A stretch of DNA of 64,000 nt from an uncultured Bacilli bacterium (GCA_934167825.1 CAKPLY010000004.1:1-64000); one strand, 5' to 3'. Counted from the first letter of the stretch, positions 34,152 through 42,569 are shown. The notes: generated from the letters alone by a model not told the origin. Numbers and translations are program-made.

Positions 34152-36647
34152 ATGTTAAATGTGTTTAAAAGAGTGTTTGACAATGAATATAAAGAATTAA
34201 AAAGGTTTTCTAAGATTGCTGATGAAATAGATGCATTAGATGAAGAATATAGTAAACTTAGTGATGAAGAGTTAGCAAATAAAACTAATGAATTTAAAAA
34301 AAGATTAGAAGATGGCGAAGAGTTAGAAGATATATTAGTGCCTGCTTTTGCTACTGCAAGAGAAGCTGCATATAGAAAGATTGGTGAAAAGGCATATTAT
34401 TGTCAATTGCTTGGTGGTCTTGCAATTCATTATGGTAATATAGCAGAAATGAAAACTGGTGAAGGTAAAACTTTAACTACTATTTTTCCTGCTTATTTGA
34501 ATGCTCTTACTGGTAAAGGTGTTCACGTTGTTACTGTTAATGAATATCTTACTCAAAGAAATGCTGAATGGATGGGACCTATATTTAATTTTCTTGGTCT
34601 TACTGTGGGAGTTAATTTAAGAGATTTGTCACCAAAAGAAAAACAAGATGTATATAACTGTGATATATTATATACTACTAATAATGAACTTGGATTTGAT
34701 TACTTAAGAGACAATATGGTTGTTAAGAAAGAGAATAGAGTACAAAGAAAACTTAATTACTGTATAATTGATGAGGTTGACTCAATATTAATTGATGAAG
34801 CAAGAACTCCACTTATTATATCTGGGGGAGTTATGCAATCTGCTAATTTATATGTACAAGCAGATAATTTTGTTAAGTCTTTGAAGGAAAATGAAGATTT
34901 TGTTAAAGATGAGAAGACTAGAAGTATTAATTTAACTGATGATGGAAGTAAAAAGTGTGAAGAAAGATTTAATTTAAAGAATTTATATGATTTATCTAAT
35001 ACTGCTTTAGTACATCATATTAATCAAGCTTTAAAAGCAAATTATTTTATGAAAAAAGATGTTGATTATGTTGTTAGTGAAGATAAGATAGTTATAGTAG
35101 ATCAATTTACTGGTAGACTTATGAAGGGACGTGCTTTTTCTGACGGATTACATCAAGCTATTGAAGCAAAAGAGGGAGTTACCATTCAACAAGAAACTAA
35201 GACATTAGCAACTATTACATTCCAAAATTATTTTAGAATGTATAATAAGATTTCTGGTATGACTGGTACTGCTAAAACTGAAGAAGAAGAGTTTAGAAAT
35301 ATATATAATATGTATGTTATTTGTATACCTACTAATAAGCCTGTAATAAGAGTAGATGAAACAGATTTACTATATGCTGGCAAGCAAGGTAAGTATAGTG
35401 CTATTGTAAAAGAGATAGAAAAAAGACATAAGTTAGGGCAACCAGTACTTGTAGGTACTATTGCTATTGAGACAAGCGAGATTATTAGTAATTTATTAGA
35501 TAAAAAGAAAATCAAACATGAGGTTTTAAATGCTAAGAATCATGCTAGAGAAGCTGAAATAATTGCTCATGCTGGTGAGAAAGGTGCTGTTACTATTGCT
35601 ACTAATATGGCGGGTCGTGGTACTGATATCAAGTTGGGTGAAGGTGTAAGAGAACTTGGTGGTCTTTGTGTAATCGGTACAGAACGTCATGAGTCAAGAA
35701 GAATTGATAATCAGTTAAGGGGACGTGCTGGAAGACAAGGGGATCCTGGATTTTCACAATTTTATGTTTCTTTTGAAGATGATTTGATGGTAAGATTTGG
35801 ATCTGAAAGATATAAGGGCATGCTTGAAAATTTAGGTTTTACTGGGGAAGCTGCAATCAGAAATAAAATGTTTTCTAAATCTTTTGAATCTGCGCAAAAA
35901 AGAGTTGAGGGTAATAACTTTGATATAAGAAAACAACTTTTAAATTATGATGATGTTATGAATAATCAAAGAGAGATAATGTATGCAAAAAGAAATGAAA
36001 TATTAGATAGTGATTCTATACATGATATGGTTTTATCTATGTTTCATGATTATATTAGTGAAATGGTAAATGGACATTTGATTGATAGTGCTAGATTAAC
36101 TGAGAATGATTATAATGAAATAGTTGAGGCATCAAATGAAAACTTGCTAAAGAGATATAGAATTAATTTATCTGAGATAAGTGGCAAAAATGCTGATGAA
36201 GTTGTTTCGTATATATATGAAAATGTTGTTAAAGATTATGAAGAAAAACTAAAGGATATTCCTACTGAGATAGTTAATGAGTTTGAAAAAACTATTACTT
36301 TAAAGGTTATTGATAGTCACTGGATGGAACATATTAGTACAATGAGTCATTTAAGGGAAGGCATAGGTCTTAGAGGATATGCAAATGAAAATCCACTTCA
36401 AGCGTATACTATGGAAGGTTACCAATACTTTGATGCTATGATGGGTGTTATTAATAAAGAAGTTAGTATGTATTTACTTAAGAGTGAAATTAGACAAAAT
36501 TTAGAAAGAAAAGAAGTTGTTAAGGCAATTATTACTAATGATAGTAAAGATAATGTTAAGGTACAAAAGAAAAGTAACAAGGTTGGAAGAAATGATCCGT
36601 GTCCATGTGGCAGTGGACGCAAGTATAAACAATGTTGTGGTAAATAA
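34152..36647 (+). CDS. secA: Preprotein translocase ATPase SecA
   Basis: 831 residues, complete. Walker A in MKTGEGKT (about 101-108), DEAD-like IIDEVDSILIDEART, the TMAGRGTDI helicase motif (about 491-499), GLRGYANENPLQAY in the scaffold and a C-terminal SEC-C zinc tip CPCGSGRKYKQCC. Drives export through SecYEG. A second motor gene is not seen. The prophage begins within about 25-120 bp of its stop, so the gene was left whole. Confidence 0.98.
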   Translation: MLNVFKRVFDNEYKELKRFSKIADEIDALDEEYSKLSDEELANKTNEFKKRLEDGEELEDILVPAFATAREAAYRKIGEKAYYCQLLGGLAIHYGNIAEMKTGEGKTLTTIFPAYLNALTGKGVHVVTVNEYLTQRNAEWMGPIFNFLGLTVGVNLRDLSPKEKQDVYNCDILYTTNNELGFDYLRDNMVVKKENRVQRKLNYCIIDEVDSILIDEARTPLIISGGVMQSANLYVQADNFVKSLKENEDFVKDEKTRSINLTDDGSKKCEERFNLKNLYDLSNTALVHHINQALKANYFMKKDVDYVVSEDKIVIVDQFTGRLMKGRAFSDGLHQAIEAKEGVTIQQETKTLATITFQNYFRMYNKISGMTGTAKTEEEEFRNIYNMYVICIPTNKPVIRVDETDLLYAGKQGKYSAIVKEIEKRHKLGQPVLVGTIAIETSEIISNLLDKKKIKHEVLNAKNHAREAEIIAHAGEKGAVTIATNMAGRGTDIKLGEGVRELGGLCVIGTERHESRRIDNQLRGRAGRQGDPGFSQFYVSFEDDLMVRFGSERYKGMLENLGFTGEAAIRNKMFSKSFESAQKRVEGNNFDIRKQLLNYDDVMNNQREIMYAKRNEILDSDSIHDMVLSMFHDYISEMVNGHLIDSARLTENDYNEIVEASNENLLKRYRINLSEISGKNADEVVSYIYENVVKDYEEKLKDIPTEIVNEFEKTITLKVIDSHWMEHISTMSHLREGIGLRGYANENPLQAYTMEGYQYFDAMMGVINKEVSMYLLKSEIRQNLERKEVVKAIITNDSKDNVKVQKKSNKVGRNDPCPCGSGRKYKQCCGK

Positions 36648-36763
36648 TCGCTGAAACACCGATAAAATAAGGGTTTGCGAGGATTTGACCGATTACAATT
36701 TTTAGGTAATTTTAGGTTAAAAAAAGCGTTTAGATAAGTTTTAGATAAGTTTTTATATTAAAA

Positions 36764-36784
36764 AGAGATGCTATTTAGCATCTT
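36764..36784 (-). terminator. Terminator of the integrase gene
   Basis: GATGCTA-TT-TAGCATC (36767-36782), overlapping the integrase stop; TCTTTTTAATAT follows on the minus strand. Confidence 0.75.
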
Positions 36785-37901
36785 TTGTTATTTTATCAAT
36801 TAAATTAGATATGTTATCAAGATCGTGATGAAACATATGCGAGTAAGTGTTAAGAGTTTCGGTTACACTAGCATGTCCCATATACCTAGAAACCAAAGTT
36901 ACCGGAGCTCCTGTATTGATAAGAAGCGAAGCACAGGAGTGTCTGAAATCATGTAGACGAATTTCTTTAACACCGGTTATCTTTGCTATTTTCTTTTTTC
37001 TCCTACGAGCTTTAACATATGATAATGGAATAATACCACTAAATTCACCGAAGCAATAGAAATCATCTGTATAATTTCTATACTGTGATATTTTATCATG
37101 GTACTGTTTTAGATCTTGATATAGAGCATCACAGATAGGAAGAGTCCTATAACTGCTAGGAGTCTTTAAATCACAAATATAATAATTAGCAGAGTAGTTA
37201 TCAATACTTTGAACTTGTTTATTTACAGATATAGTTTTTTTATCAAAATCGATATCCTTCCAAGTAAGACCACGAGCCTCACTAATTCTCAAACCATTGT
37301 AATAAAGAGTTTCCCATAAACATCTGAATGATAATTCATCTTCTCCACTAAGAAAAGTATTAAACTCATCAGGTGTATAAATATCATGTTCCTTACGAAC
37401 TTGATTAGGATCGTTAAACTTAGACATAAGGGTTTTAACTTTATTAAAATTGAAATCATAATGAGCTGAACCATAATTCAGTAATGCAGTTAAAACTTTT
37501 AATTTATCATTTTTAGAAACATTATTTAAAGTTTTAATATTATTCATGTGGTTCTTCCACTCTTGATAATGAGCAGGAGAAAAATCAACACACTTGATAT
37601 TGAATAAAGGTTCAATGTATTTAGTAGTATGATGATAACCTCGCTTAGTAGATATCCTAACTTTATCTTCTTTATATTCTAAGAACTTCTTCCAAAGGTC
37701 TCCAATTGTCATATCAATAGGAGCTTTGTTTTTATCATTTATACGATTTAAGTATTTCCTTTCTTCGTCCTTAGCCTCAGTTTTAGTAGCATATTTTTTA
37801 CTCGTATATAATTTTAAATTGTTTAAGCTGTCACGATATTGAACTTTAAAAAACCAACAACGACCATCCTTAGTAGGAGTTGAAGATTTAAATTGTGGCA
37901 T
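36771..37901 (-). CDS. int: Phage tyrosine integrase
   Basis: 376 residues of the Tn916/phage-type family. N-terminal AP2-like arm-binding domain (about 1-60), core-binding SAM-like domain (about 64-155) and catalytic domain with R205 (NGLRISEARG), H317-R320 (LHDFRH), H343 (MGHAS) and nucleophile Y353 (NTYSHMF). All catalytic residues are present. Faces secA, in the usual place next to attL. Integrates and, with an excisionase, excises the prophage. Confidence 0.96.
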   Translation of the reverse strand: MPQFKSSTPTKDGRCWFFKVQYRDSLNNLKLYTSKKYATKTEAKDEERKYLNRINDKNKAPIDMTIGDLWKKFLEYKEDKVRISTKRGYHHTTKYIEPLFNIKCVDFSPAHYQEWKNHMNNIKTLNNVSKNDKLKVLTALLNYGSAHYDFNFNKVKTLMSKFNDPNQVRKEHDIYTPDEFNTFLSGEDELSFRCLWETLYYNGLRISEARGLTWKDIDFDKKTISVNKQVQSIDNYSANYYICDLKTPSSYRTLPICDALYQDLKQYHDKISQYRNYTDDFYCFGEFSGIIPLSYVKARRRKKKIAKITGVKEIRLHDFRHSCASLLINTGAPVTLVSRYMGHASVTETLNTYSHMFHHDLDNISNLIDKITKDAK

Positions 37902-37927
37902 AATATATCACTTTCCTTTCTGAATAT

Positions 37928-37956
37928 TTGTGTAAAGTCCGTAAAAGTGATATAAT
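37928..37956 (+). promoter_or_regulatory. Promoter of a putative prophage sRNA
   Basis: TTGTGT (37928-37933), 17 bp, TATAAT (37951-37956). The -10 lies within a perfect 10-bp inverted repeat, GATATAATAC/GTATTATATC (37949-37958 and 37974-37983), a possible operator. Confidence 0.55.
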
Positions 37957-37996
37957 ACATATGAAGAACTGAAGTATTATATCCTTTTAGGATGTA

Positions 37997-38019
37997 ATTT
38001 TAAAGTCGTGCAAAACTTT
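37997..38019. repeat. Inverted-repeat arm 1 flanking the immunity region
   Basis: Twenty-three bases (ATTTTAAAGTCGTGCAAAAC + TTT) are the exact reverse complement of 39230-39252. The two arms enclose the repressor and cro-like genes (1.2 kb). Confidence 0.9.
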
Positions 38020-38031
38020 TAATTTTAGTTT

Positions 38032-38066
38032 TTCGTGGATCCACTCGCCAAAGTGGGTTCTTTTTT
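38032..38066 (+). terminator. Terminator of the putative sRNA
   Basis: GGATCCACT and AGTGGGTTC (38037-38059) pair around CGCCAA and run into eight Ts. On the other strand it lies 3' of the repressor gene. Confidence 0.75.
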
Positions 38067-38738
38067 TTATAAGTATTTTACAAGTTTTTTAGCTACACCC
38101 AAAATCTCAACCGGTAGTGTCTCAATTTCTTCTTTTGAATAGAATCTAGGAAGAAACATTGAACTGTTATCAAGATTTAAAGGAGTCAGCATGATACCAT
38201 CCTCTTTAATTGTTACTCGCTTGAATGTTGCATCAGAACCATTTATTCTAACACAACAATCCTGCCCTGAATAAAATGTAGGAGTTTTTAAAAATACAAC
38301 AGTATCTCCATCATTGTATTGAGGAGCCATTGAATCACCTGTAATTTTCAAAGCGAAATATTCTTTATTTCCTTTAATCCAATCAGCAGGTACTTCTTCA
38401 AAGTCTATTGTGTATTCATCTTCGATTGCTTCCATAGGCATACCAGCAGGTATTTTACCTAAGAGAGGAACTCTTACGACATTCTTCTCCATGTTAGCCA
38501 ATCTGATATTTTGGTCAATAGGTTGCTCTTCAATTAGGGCAGACTTATTTACACCAAAATAGTTAGCTAACATTTCAATTTTATCAATGCGAGGATAATA
38601 GACAGCATTACACCAATCACAAAAGGTTGTGTATTTAACATCTAAATCATTAGCAACAGTTTTTCTATCAAGATCATTAATTTTCAAAAATCTATTAAGA
38701 TTCCTAGCAAAGACTTCTTTATTACCTAATGCACTCAT
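38067..38738 (-). CDS. CI-like phage repressor (XRE HTH + S24 peptidase)
   Basis: 223 residues from ATG 38738 (AAAGGAGAAT RBS). N-terminal HTH (about 10-65) and a C-terminal LexA-type protease: Ala98-Gly99 is the self-cleavage site, Ser136 (TGDSMAPQ) and Lys173 (TFKRV) are the catalytic dyad. It should keep the prophage silent and be cleaved after RecA activation. Divergent from a Cro-like gene over a 153-bp control region with TACGG-type operators, including one inside its own promoter. Confidence 0.93.
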   Translation of the reverse strand: MSALGNKEVFARNLNRFLKINDLDRKTVANDLDVKYTTFCDWCNAVYYPRIDKIEMLANYFGVNKSALIEEQPIDQNIRLANMEKNVVRVPLLGKIPAGMPMEAIEDEYTIDFEEVPADWIKGNKEYFALKITGDSMAPQYNDGDTVVFLKTPTFYSGQDCCVRINGSDATFKRVTIKEDGIMLTPLNLDNSSMFLPRFYSKEEIETLPVEILGVAKKLVKYL

Positions 38739-38761
38739 ATTATTCTCCTTTCCCAATAACT

Positions 38762-38790
38762 ATTTTAACTTAAACCGTAAAATAAATCAA
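38762..38790 (-). promoter_or_regulatory. Repressor promoter with an embedded operator half-site
   Basis: On the minus strand TTGATT (38790-38785), 17 bp, TAAAAT (38767-38762). The spacer holds TACGGTTTA (38779-38771), half of the palindrome found at the lytic promoter, which suggests autoregulation. Confidence 0.6.
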
Positions 38791-38807
38791 TATAAATTGT
38801 AAAAAAA

Positions 38808-38819
38808 TACGGGTAAACC
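38808..38819. promoter_or_regulatory. Degenerate operator in the repressor-cro gap
   Basis: TACGGGTAAACC resembles the TACGGTNTAACCGTA palindrome, lying between the divergent promoters. Likely a weaker repressor site. Confidence 0.4.
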
Positions 38820-38840
38820 ACAAAATATTAAAATATAGTA

Positions 38841-38869
38841 TTGACATTACGGTCTAACCGTATTATTAT
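38841..38869 (+). promoter_or_regulatory. Lytic promoter with operator inside the spacer
   Basis: TTGACA (38841-38846), 17 bp, TATTAT (38864-38869). The 15-bp palindrome TACGGTCTAACCGTA (38848-38862) fills the spacer, so repressor or Cro binding would block polymerase directly. Confidence 0.8.
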
Positions 38870-38891
38870 TATTGTAGAAGGAGGTAAAAAA

Positions 38892-39143
38892 ATGCTAAGC
38901 AAGAGAACATCGTTCTCGTTAAAGGCGATAAGGATGAATCTCGGATTAACATTGGATGAAGCATCAGAACTAATTGGCGTTAGTAAGTACACACTATCAA
39001 ATTATGAGAATTATAAAACTGTACCAAACATAAGTAAAATAAATAAAATAGCTAGTGTATATGGTGTAAGTGTTGATGAGATCAGATTCTTGCCAAACGA
39101 GAAAGAAAAGAAGTTGTTAGCAGTAAAAAAAATGAATAAGTAG
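38892..39143 (+). CDS. Cro-like XRE transcription regulator
   Basis: 83 residues from ATG 38892 (GAAGGAGG RBS). HTH at about 20-40 (LDEASELIGVSKYTLSNYE). A small DNA-binding protein in cro position, opposite the repressor and under a promoter with a consensus operator. It probably binds the same sites to lock the lytic route. A frame extension to 38841 runs through the promoter and is rejected. Confidence 0.85.
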   Translation: MLSKRTSFSLKAIRMNLGLTLDEASELIGVSKYTLSNYENYKTVPNISKINKIASVYGVSVDEIRFLPNEKEKKLLAVKKMNK

Positions 39144-39207
39144 TATGAAGTTTTATATAGATGTAGAAAAAAAGAAAAAAATCATCATATTTTTTTTACT
39201 GTTAGAA

Positions 39208-39222
39208 TACGGTTTAACCGTA
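39208..39222. promoter_or_regulatory. Second consensus operator, upstream of the 55-residue gene
   Basis: TACGGTTTAACCGTA, a perfect palindrome apart from its centre, differs from the site at 38848 only in the centre base. It lies 8 bp before the sRNA-complementary leader and implies another repressed promoter here. Confidence 0.75.
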
Positions 39223-39229
39223 ATAATTG

Positions 39230-39252
39230 AAAGTTTTGCACGACTTTAAAAT
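39230..39252. repeat. Inverted-repeat arm 2 / sRNA-complementary mRNA leader
   Basis: Exact reverse complement of 37997-38019. It lies 25 bases before ATG 39278 and ends 7 bases before the AAAGGA ribosome site. In RNA both arms are transcribed rightwards, so they would pair with each other. Confidence 0.9.
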
Positions 39253-39277
39253 ACGAAAAGAAAGGATAAGAAATTTT

Positions 39278-39445
39278 ATGAAAACTAAAAGAGAGTTGAA
39301 AATGTGGGTAAAAGTAACACTTTTATTACTACCACAAATAATAATACTAATTCAGTTGTTTTTTGTTGGATCTAAAATAAACAAAATTGCCAACGAAGAA
39401 AGAGCAGTAGCTAAGATAGAAAGTAGGTGCTACTGTGATAAATAG
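39278..39445 (+). CDS. Small single-helix membrane protein of the prophage
   Basis: 55 residues from ATG 39278 (AAAGGATAAG RBS; the longer frame begins inside the inverted repeat with no RBS). Basic N-terminus, one membrane helix (about 13-31), and a C-terminal part ending in CYCDK. No family recognised. Control by operator 39208 and by the complementary leader suggests its dose matters, like a toxin or exclusion protein; inferred only. Confidence 0.55.
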   Translation: MKTKRELKMWVKVTLLLLPQIIILIQLFFVGSKINKIANEERAVAKIESRCYCDK

Positions 39446-39692
39446 TTTAAATGCAGAAGAACTGCTAGAAATATTAAGTAAGTTATGGGCATCTACTGAT
39501 GATATTAAAAAGATAGGATGTGTTGGAAAAAATAAAGCCTTAAAGATAAAGAATGAAATTAGAAATCAAATGGTAGATGACAATATGGTATTCCCAAGAT
39601 ACATGGTATCGATGGAATATGTTAAAAAATATTTTAAAATTAATGAAAAGAAACTTAGACTTCAAGTAGCAGGGGGTGTAGTAAATGAATAA
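39435..39692 (+). CDS. Small prophage protein, possible DNA-binding
   Basis: 85 residues from GTG 39435 (TAGGTG RBS), overlapping the previous gene by 11 bp. Predicted mostly helical, with a sequence plan (helix, KNKALKIKNEI, FPRYMVSMEYVKKYF) loosely like DUF3173 or excisionase-type wHTH proteins. An excisionase role is possible, given the place; not assigned. Confidence 0.5.
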   Translation: MINSLNAEELLEILSKLWASTDDIKKIGCVGKNKALKIKNEIRNQMVDDNMVFPRYMVSMEYVKKYFKINEKKLRLQVAGGVVNE

Positions 39693-40392
39693 TAAAGATT
39701 TACAATTTCCTGAAATACCTGTTAAAGAAGAAAAAGTGAATTATGAAAGCATTATTAGTTTGCAAAAAAAGAAGAACAGTATCAGAAAAGAATTACATGA
39801 AAGAGGCATACTTCCTAAAGGAGCTCATAATGATTACGATAACTATGATTATTTTAGTGAAGCTCAGTATAAGGAATTATTTACAGAATTATTTAGTAAA
39901 CATGGAATTGAACTTCATATAGATGAAGCAGACTATGGAACTTTTGATGGAACAGATAAGCAACCATTTGGAAGAGTAGTAACATTAGCATGTTCACTAA
40001 TAGATATTGATACAGGATATGTTGAAACAAGCAGACATACAGGAGAGGGATTAGATAGAGGAGATAAAGCAGGTTATAAAGCAACAACAGGTGCAATTAA
40101 AAAGTTTTTATCATCCACTTTCTTAGTAGCTACAAAAGATGATCCTGAAAGAGAAGATGACAAACCTGTTAGCAAAAAGACTTACAGTAAGACTACAACA
40201 AAGGTTACAAAAACGGTTACAGGAAGTATTACAAAAGGTCAAATTGCAATGATTAAGTCTTTATTCAAAGATAGTAAAGAAGAATTAAAAGAAATGATGA
40301 CTCCATATAAGAAAAAGAAAATAGAAGAACTTACTATGGAAGAGGCATCAAAAATAATTGAATTAAAGAAAGGAACAGGTAAAGATGAATAA
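39685..40392 (+). CDS. ERF-family single-strand annealing recombinase
   Basis: 235 residues. ERF core (about 40-150): NYDYFSEAQYKELFTELFSKHGIEL, SRHTGEGLDRGDKAGYKATTGA and KKFLSSTFLVATKDDPERED. A basic linker leads to a small C-terminal helical domain. It anneals complementary strands during phage recombination, normally with the exonuclease encoded two genes on. Confidence 0.9.
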   Translation: MNNKDLQFPEIPVKEEKVNYESIISLQKKKNSIRKELHERGILPKGAHNDYDNYDYFSEAQYKELFTELFSKHGIELHIDEADYGTFDGTDKQPFGRVVTLACSLIDIDTGYVETSRHTGEGLDRGDKAGYKATTGAIKKFLSSTFLVATKDDPEREDDKPVSKKTYSKTTTKVTKTVTGSITKGQIAMIKSLFKDSKEELKEMMTPYKKKKIEELTMEEASKIIELKKGTGKDE

Positions 40393-40711
40393 TTTAATAA
40401 CTATAGAAAATGAGAAACCAATACTAAAAGAAGATATGGTTTTAAAAGTAATAGAAATAGAAGATAAGATTAAACAACTAAAGAATATACAAGATGAATA
40501 TAAAAAACAAATAATGGGTGCTATGGAAGAAAAAGGTGTAATTAAGATCCTAGATGATGTATCAGGATTATCAATTACATACATAGAAGCCAAAGAGAAT
40601 CTTGAAAAGTTTAATCAAACTAAATTTAGAGAAGAACATCCTGATTTATTTGATGAGTATGTTACTCTCGATGGTAAGAAATCAGCCTACATAACAATAA
40701 AGATAAAATGA
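40385..40711 (+). CDS. Phage protein of the recombination module, unknown
   Basis: 108 residues, overlapping the genes on both sides by 8 and 4 bp. A helical N-terminal half (coiled coil about 20-50) and a beta-rich C-terminal half (LSITYIEAKE...AYITIKI). Such genes often sit between ERF/RecT and the exonuclease in Bacillota phages; function unknown. Confidence 0.65.
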   Translation: MNNLITIENEKPILKEDMVLKVIEIEDKIKQLKNIQDEYKKQIMGAMEEKGVIKILDDVSGLSITYIEAKENLEKFNQTKFREEHPDLFDEYVTLDGKKSAYITIKIK

Positions 40712-41316
40712 TAGAAAGTTGGGAGATAGCAGGAGGATTACTTGAATATATAGATGAATCACATACATATCTATACGATGGAGTAATTCTTCCTAGCATT
40801 ACTCAAATACTAAAGATTAAGTTCGGTAATAAATATAATGGAGTTTCAAAAGAGGTATTACAGAAAGCATCAGAAAGAGGAACAATGGTTCATCAATCAA
40901 TAGAAGATTATGAGAAAAGAAATATAGATAACCCTGACATAAAAGAGTTAAGAAACTATAAGTTCCTAAAGAAAAGATTTGGATTTGAATGCCTAGAGAA
41001 TGAAATACCAATAGTGCTATTCCTAGATAATAAACCTGTATGTGCAGGAAGAATAGATCTAATTTTAAAGGAAAAGGATCAGATCGGTGTGGCTGATATA
41101 AAAAGAACAAGTGTGTTCGATAAGGAATATGTAGCATACCAAACTAATCTTTATAGAATAGGATATCAACAATGCTATGGAACAGAAATAAGCTTCCTAA
41201 GAGGATTACACCTAAGGGAAGATGTAAGAAAGTATATAGCATTACCAATTAACGAAGATATGAGTCTATCCTTAGTTAAAAAATACTTAGAAGAAAGGAA
41301 TAAAGAAAATGAATAA
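40708..41316 (+). CDS. PD-(D/E)XK phage exonuclease
   Basis: 202 residues of the RecB/Cas4-like nuclease superfamily. His/Glu in GTMVHQSIEDYE (about 51-62), Asp in CAGRIDLIL (about 112-120), D-x-K in VADIKRTS (about 129-136) and YQTNLYRIGYQ. All four metal-site motifs are present. Expected to resect double-strand ends for the ERF annealase. Confidence 0.85.
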   Translation: MIESWEIAGGLLEYIDESHTYLYDGVILPSITQILKIKFGNKYNGVSKEVLQKASERGTMVHQSIEDYEKRNIDNPDIKELRNYKFLKKRFGFECLENEIPIVLFLDNKPVCAGRIDLILKEKDQIGVADIKRTSVFDKEYVAYQTNLYRIGYQQCYGTEISFLRGLHLREDVRKYIALPINEDMSLSLVKKYLEERNKENE

Positions 41317-41728
41317 AGTTGTTTTAATCGGTAGGCTAACAGCCGATCCGGAGTTAAGATATACAGCCTCAAATAAGGCATATACAAGATTTACTATTGC
41401 AGTAAATAGAAATTTTAAAAATGAAGATGGGGAATCAGAAGCAGATTTTATTAGTGTAGTAGCTTGGGAAAAAAGAGCAGAAACAATCTGTAAGTATGTT
41501 AAAAAAGGAAACAGATTAGGAATTGCAGGAAAGATCCAAACAGGTAGCTATGAAAAAGAAGATGGAAGCAGAGGATATCTAACAGATGTTATTGTTAGCG
41601 AATTAGAGTTCCTAGAAAACAAATCAAAGGATGATAGACCTGCACCTGATTATAACGAACCTGAAGAGGATCCGTTCGCAGACTTTGGAGATAGTGTAGA
41701 ACTTAGTGATGATGACTTACCGTTCTAA
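41309..41728 (+). CDS. ssb: Phage single-stranded DNA-binding protein
   Basis: 139 residues; OB fold opening MNKVVLIGRLTADPELRYT and a DDDLPF acidic tip. It differs from the chromosomal SSB at 27426 and has a shorter linker. Serves phage replication and recombination. Confidence 0.96.
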   Translation: MNKVVLIGRLTADPELRYTASNKAYTRFTIAVNRNFKNEDGESEADFISVVAWEKRAETICKYVKKGNRLGIAGKIQTGSYEKEDGSRGYLTDVIVSELEFLENKSKDDRPAPDYNEPEEDPFADFGDSVELSDDDLPF

Positions 41729-42216
41729 TGAGAACGATAGTTAAAGTAAAACAAGTCTTTAGAAATATAAAGAATCAAATGTTTTTAATTGAAAACTTAT
41801 TCTCAGATTTAGAGGTAGATCTAGAAAAAGAGTATTCATTAGAAATAAAAGAAGTTAAAAGCAAAAGAACCCTACAACAAAATAAATATATGTGGGCTTT
41901 AATACATGAAATAGCACACCATGAAAGTATGAATCAAAATGAGGTAGAAATATACTCACTAGCATTAGAAGAAGCTAATTCTAAATACATATATCTAATG
42001 GGAACACCTGAAGCAGAAGATGAATTAAAAAAGAACTTCAGAGCAGTAAGAGTGGTAAGACCTACAATAGAAAACGGTAAAGAATTTATTGTGTATAAAT
42101 GCTTTATAGGTACATCAAAGATGGATACTAAGGAAATGAAGAAAGTGCTAGATATAATTATTGCTTGGGCAGAAGAGTTAGGAATAGAAACCAATGAAGA
42201 GTATTATTCAATCTAA
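41728..42216 (+). CDS. NinB-like recombination protein
   Basis: 162 residues; start codon shares its A with the stop of ssb. The KSKRTLQQNKYMWALIHEIA segment (about 44-63) matches the NinB/Orf family, which in lambda loads annealing proteins on ssDNA. The C-terminal half has a helical EMKKVLDIIIAWAEELGI segment seen in phage relatives. Fits the recombination block. Confidence 0.7.
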   Translation: MRTIVKVKQVFRNIKNQMFLIENLFSDLEVDLEKEYSLEIKEVKSKRTLQQNKYMWALIHEIAHHESMNQNEVEIYSLALEEANSKYIYLMGTPEAEDELKKNFRAVRVVRPTIENGKEFIVYKCFIGTSKMDTKEMKKVLDIIIAWAEELGIETNEEYYSI

Positions 42217-42493
42217 AAAGAAATGTTTTATCTGTTCCAAGCAAACAGGTCTACACGATCATCATATATACTTCGGAGTAGCTAAAAGACCTATTAGTGA
42301 AAAACATGGATTTAAAGTGTGGCTTTGCTATGAACACCATGAGGGAACATACGGAGTACATGGTAGTAAAGGTCATGAATTAGATATATTTCTAAAGCAA
42401 ACATGTCAAAAGAAATACGAAGAAACTCATAGCCGAAATGAATTTATAGCCTTAATAGGAAAAAATTATATTATGGAGGATAAAGATGAGTGA
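42194..42493 (+). CDS. HNH-like zinc protein of the prophage
   Basis: 99 residues. CFICSKQTGLHDHHIYFGVAKR (about 11-32) with a CxxC and a DHH, then WLCYEHHEGTYGVHG. The layout is a compact HNH/zinc fold found in phage replication blocks next to NinB-like genes. Nuclease activity is plausible but not certain, as the final H/N spacing is irregular. Confidence 0.65.
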   Translation: MKSIIQSKKKCFICSKQTGLHDHHIYFGVAKRPISEKHGFKVWLCYEHHEGTYGVHGSKGHELDIFLKQTCQKKYEETHSRNEFIALIGKNYIMEDKDE

Positions 42494-42569
42494 CAGTGTA
42501 ATAATAACGATAATAATATGCATTACCATTATAATTATTTACTTGTTAGGTAATAAAAGAAAGAGGTGA
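42486..42569 (+). CDS. 27-residue membrane peptide
   Basis: ATG 42486 overlaps the stop of the HNH-like gene and the ORF ends just before the next gene's RBS. MSDS head, one very hydrophobic Ile-rich helix (about 5-22) and a basic GNKRKR tail. The tight packing and membrane-protein composition support it. Function unknown. Confidence 0.5.
   Translation: MSDSVIITIIICITIIIIYLLGNKRKR

Larger units (their letters stand above)
37963..38066 (+). ncRNA. Putative trans-acting antisense sRNA of the prophage
   Basis: About 100 nt between a promoter (37928) and a terminator (38032-38066), with no ORF. Predicted parts: a 5' hairpin (ATTATATCC with GGATGTAAT, about 37976-37998); a middle segment (37997-38019) perfectly complementary over 23 nt to the leader of the 55-residue gene (39230-39252), which can show CGTGCAAA in a small loop; and a 3' terminator hairpin. 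It lies on the strand opposite to int and the repressor. The RNA is inferred from signals only. Confidence 0.5.

Noticed and set aside
36660..36760. Definite attL core after secA
   Set aside because: Without attR or an empty site no core can be identified; the TTTAGATAAG tandem is only noted as a possible arm site.
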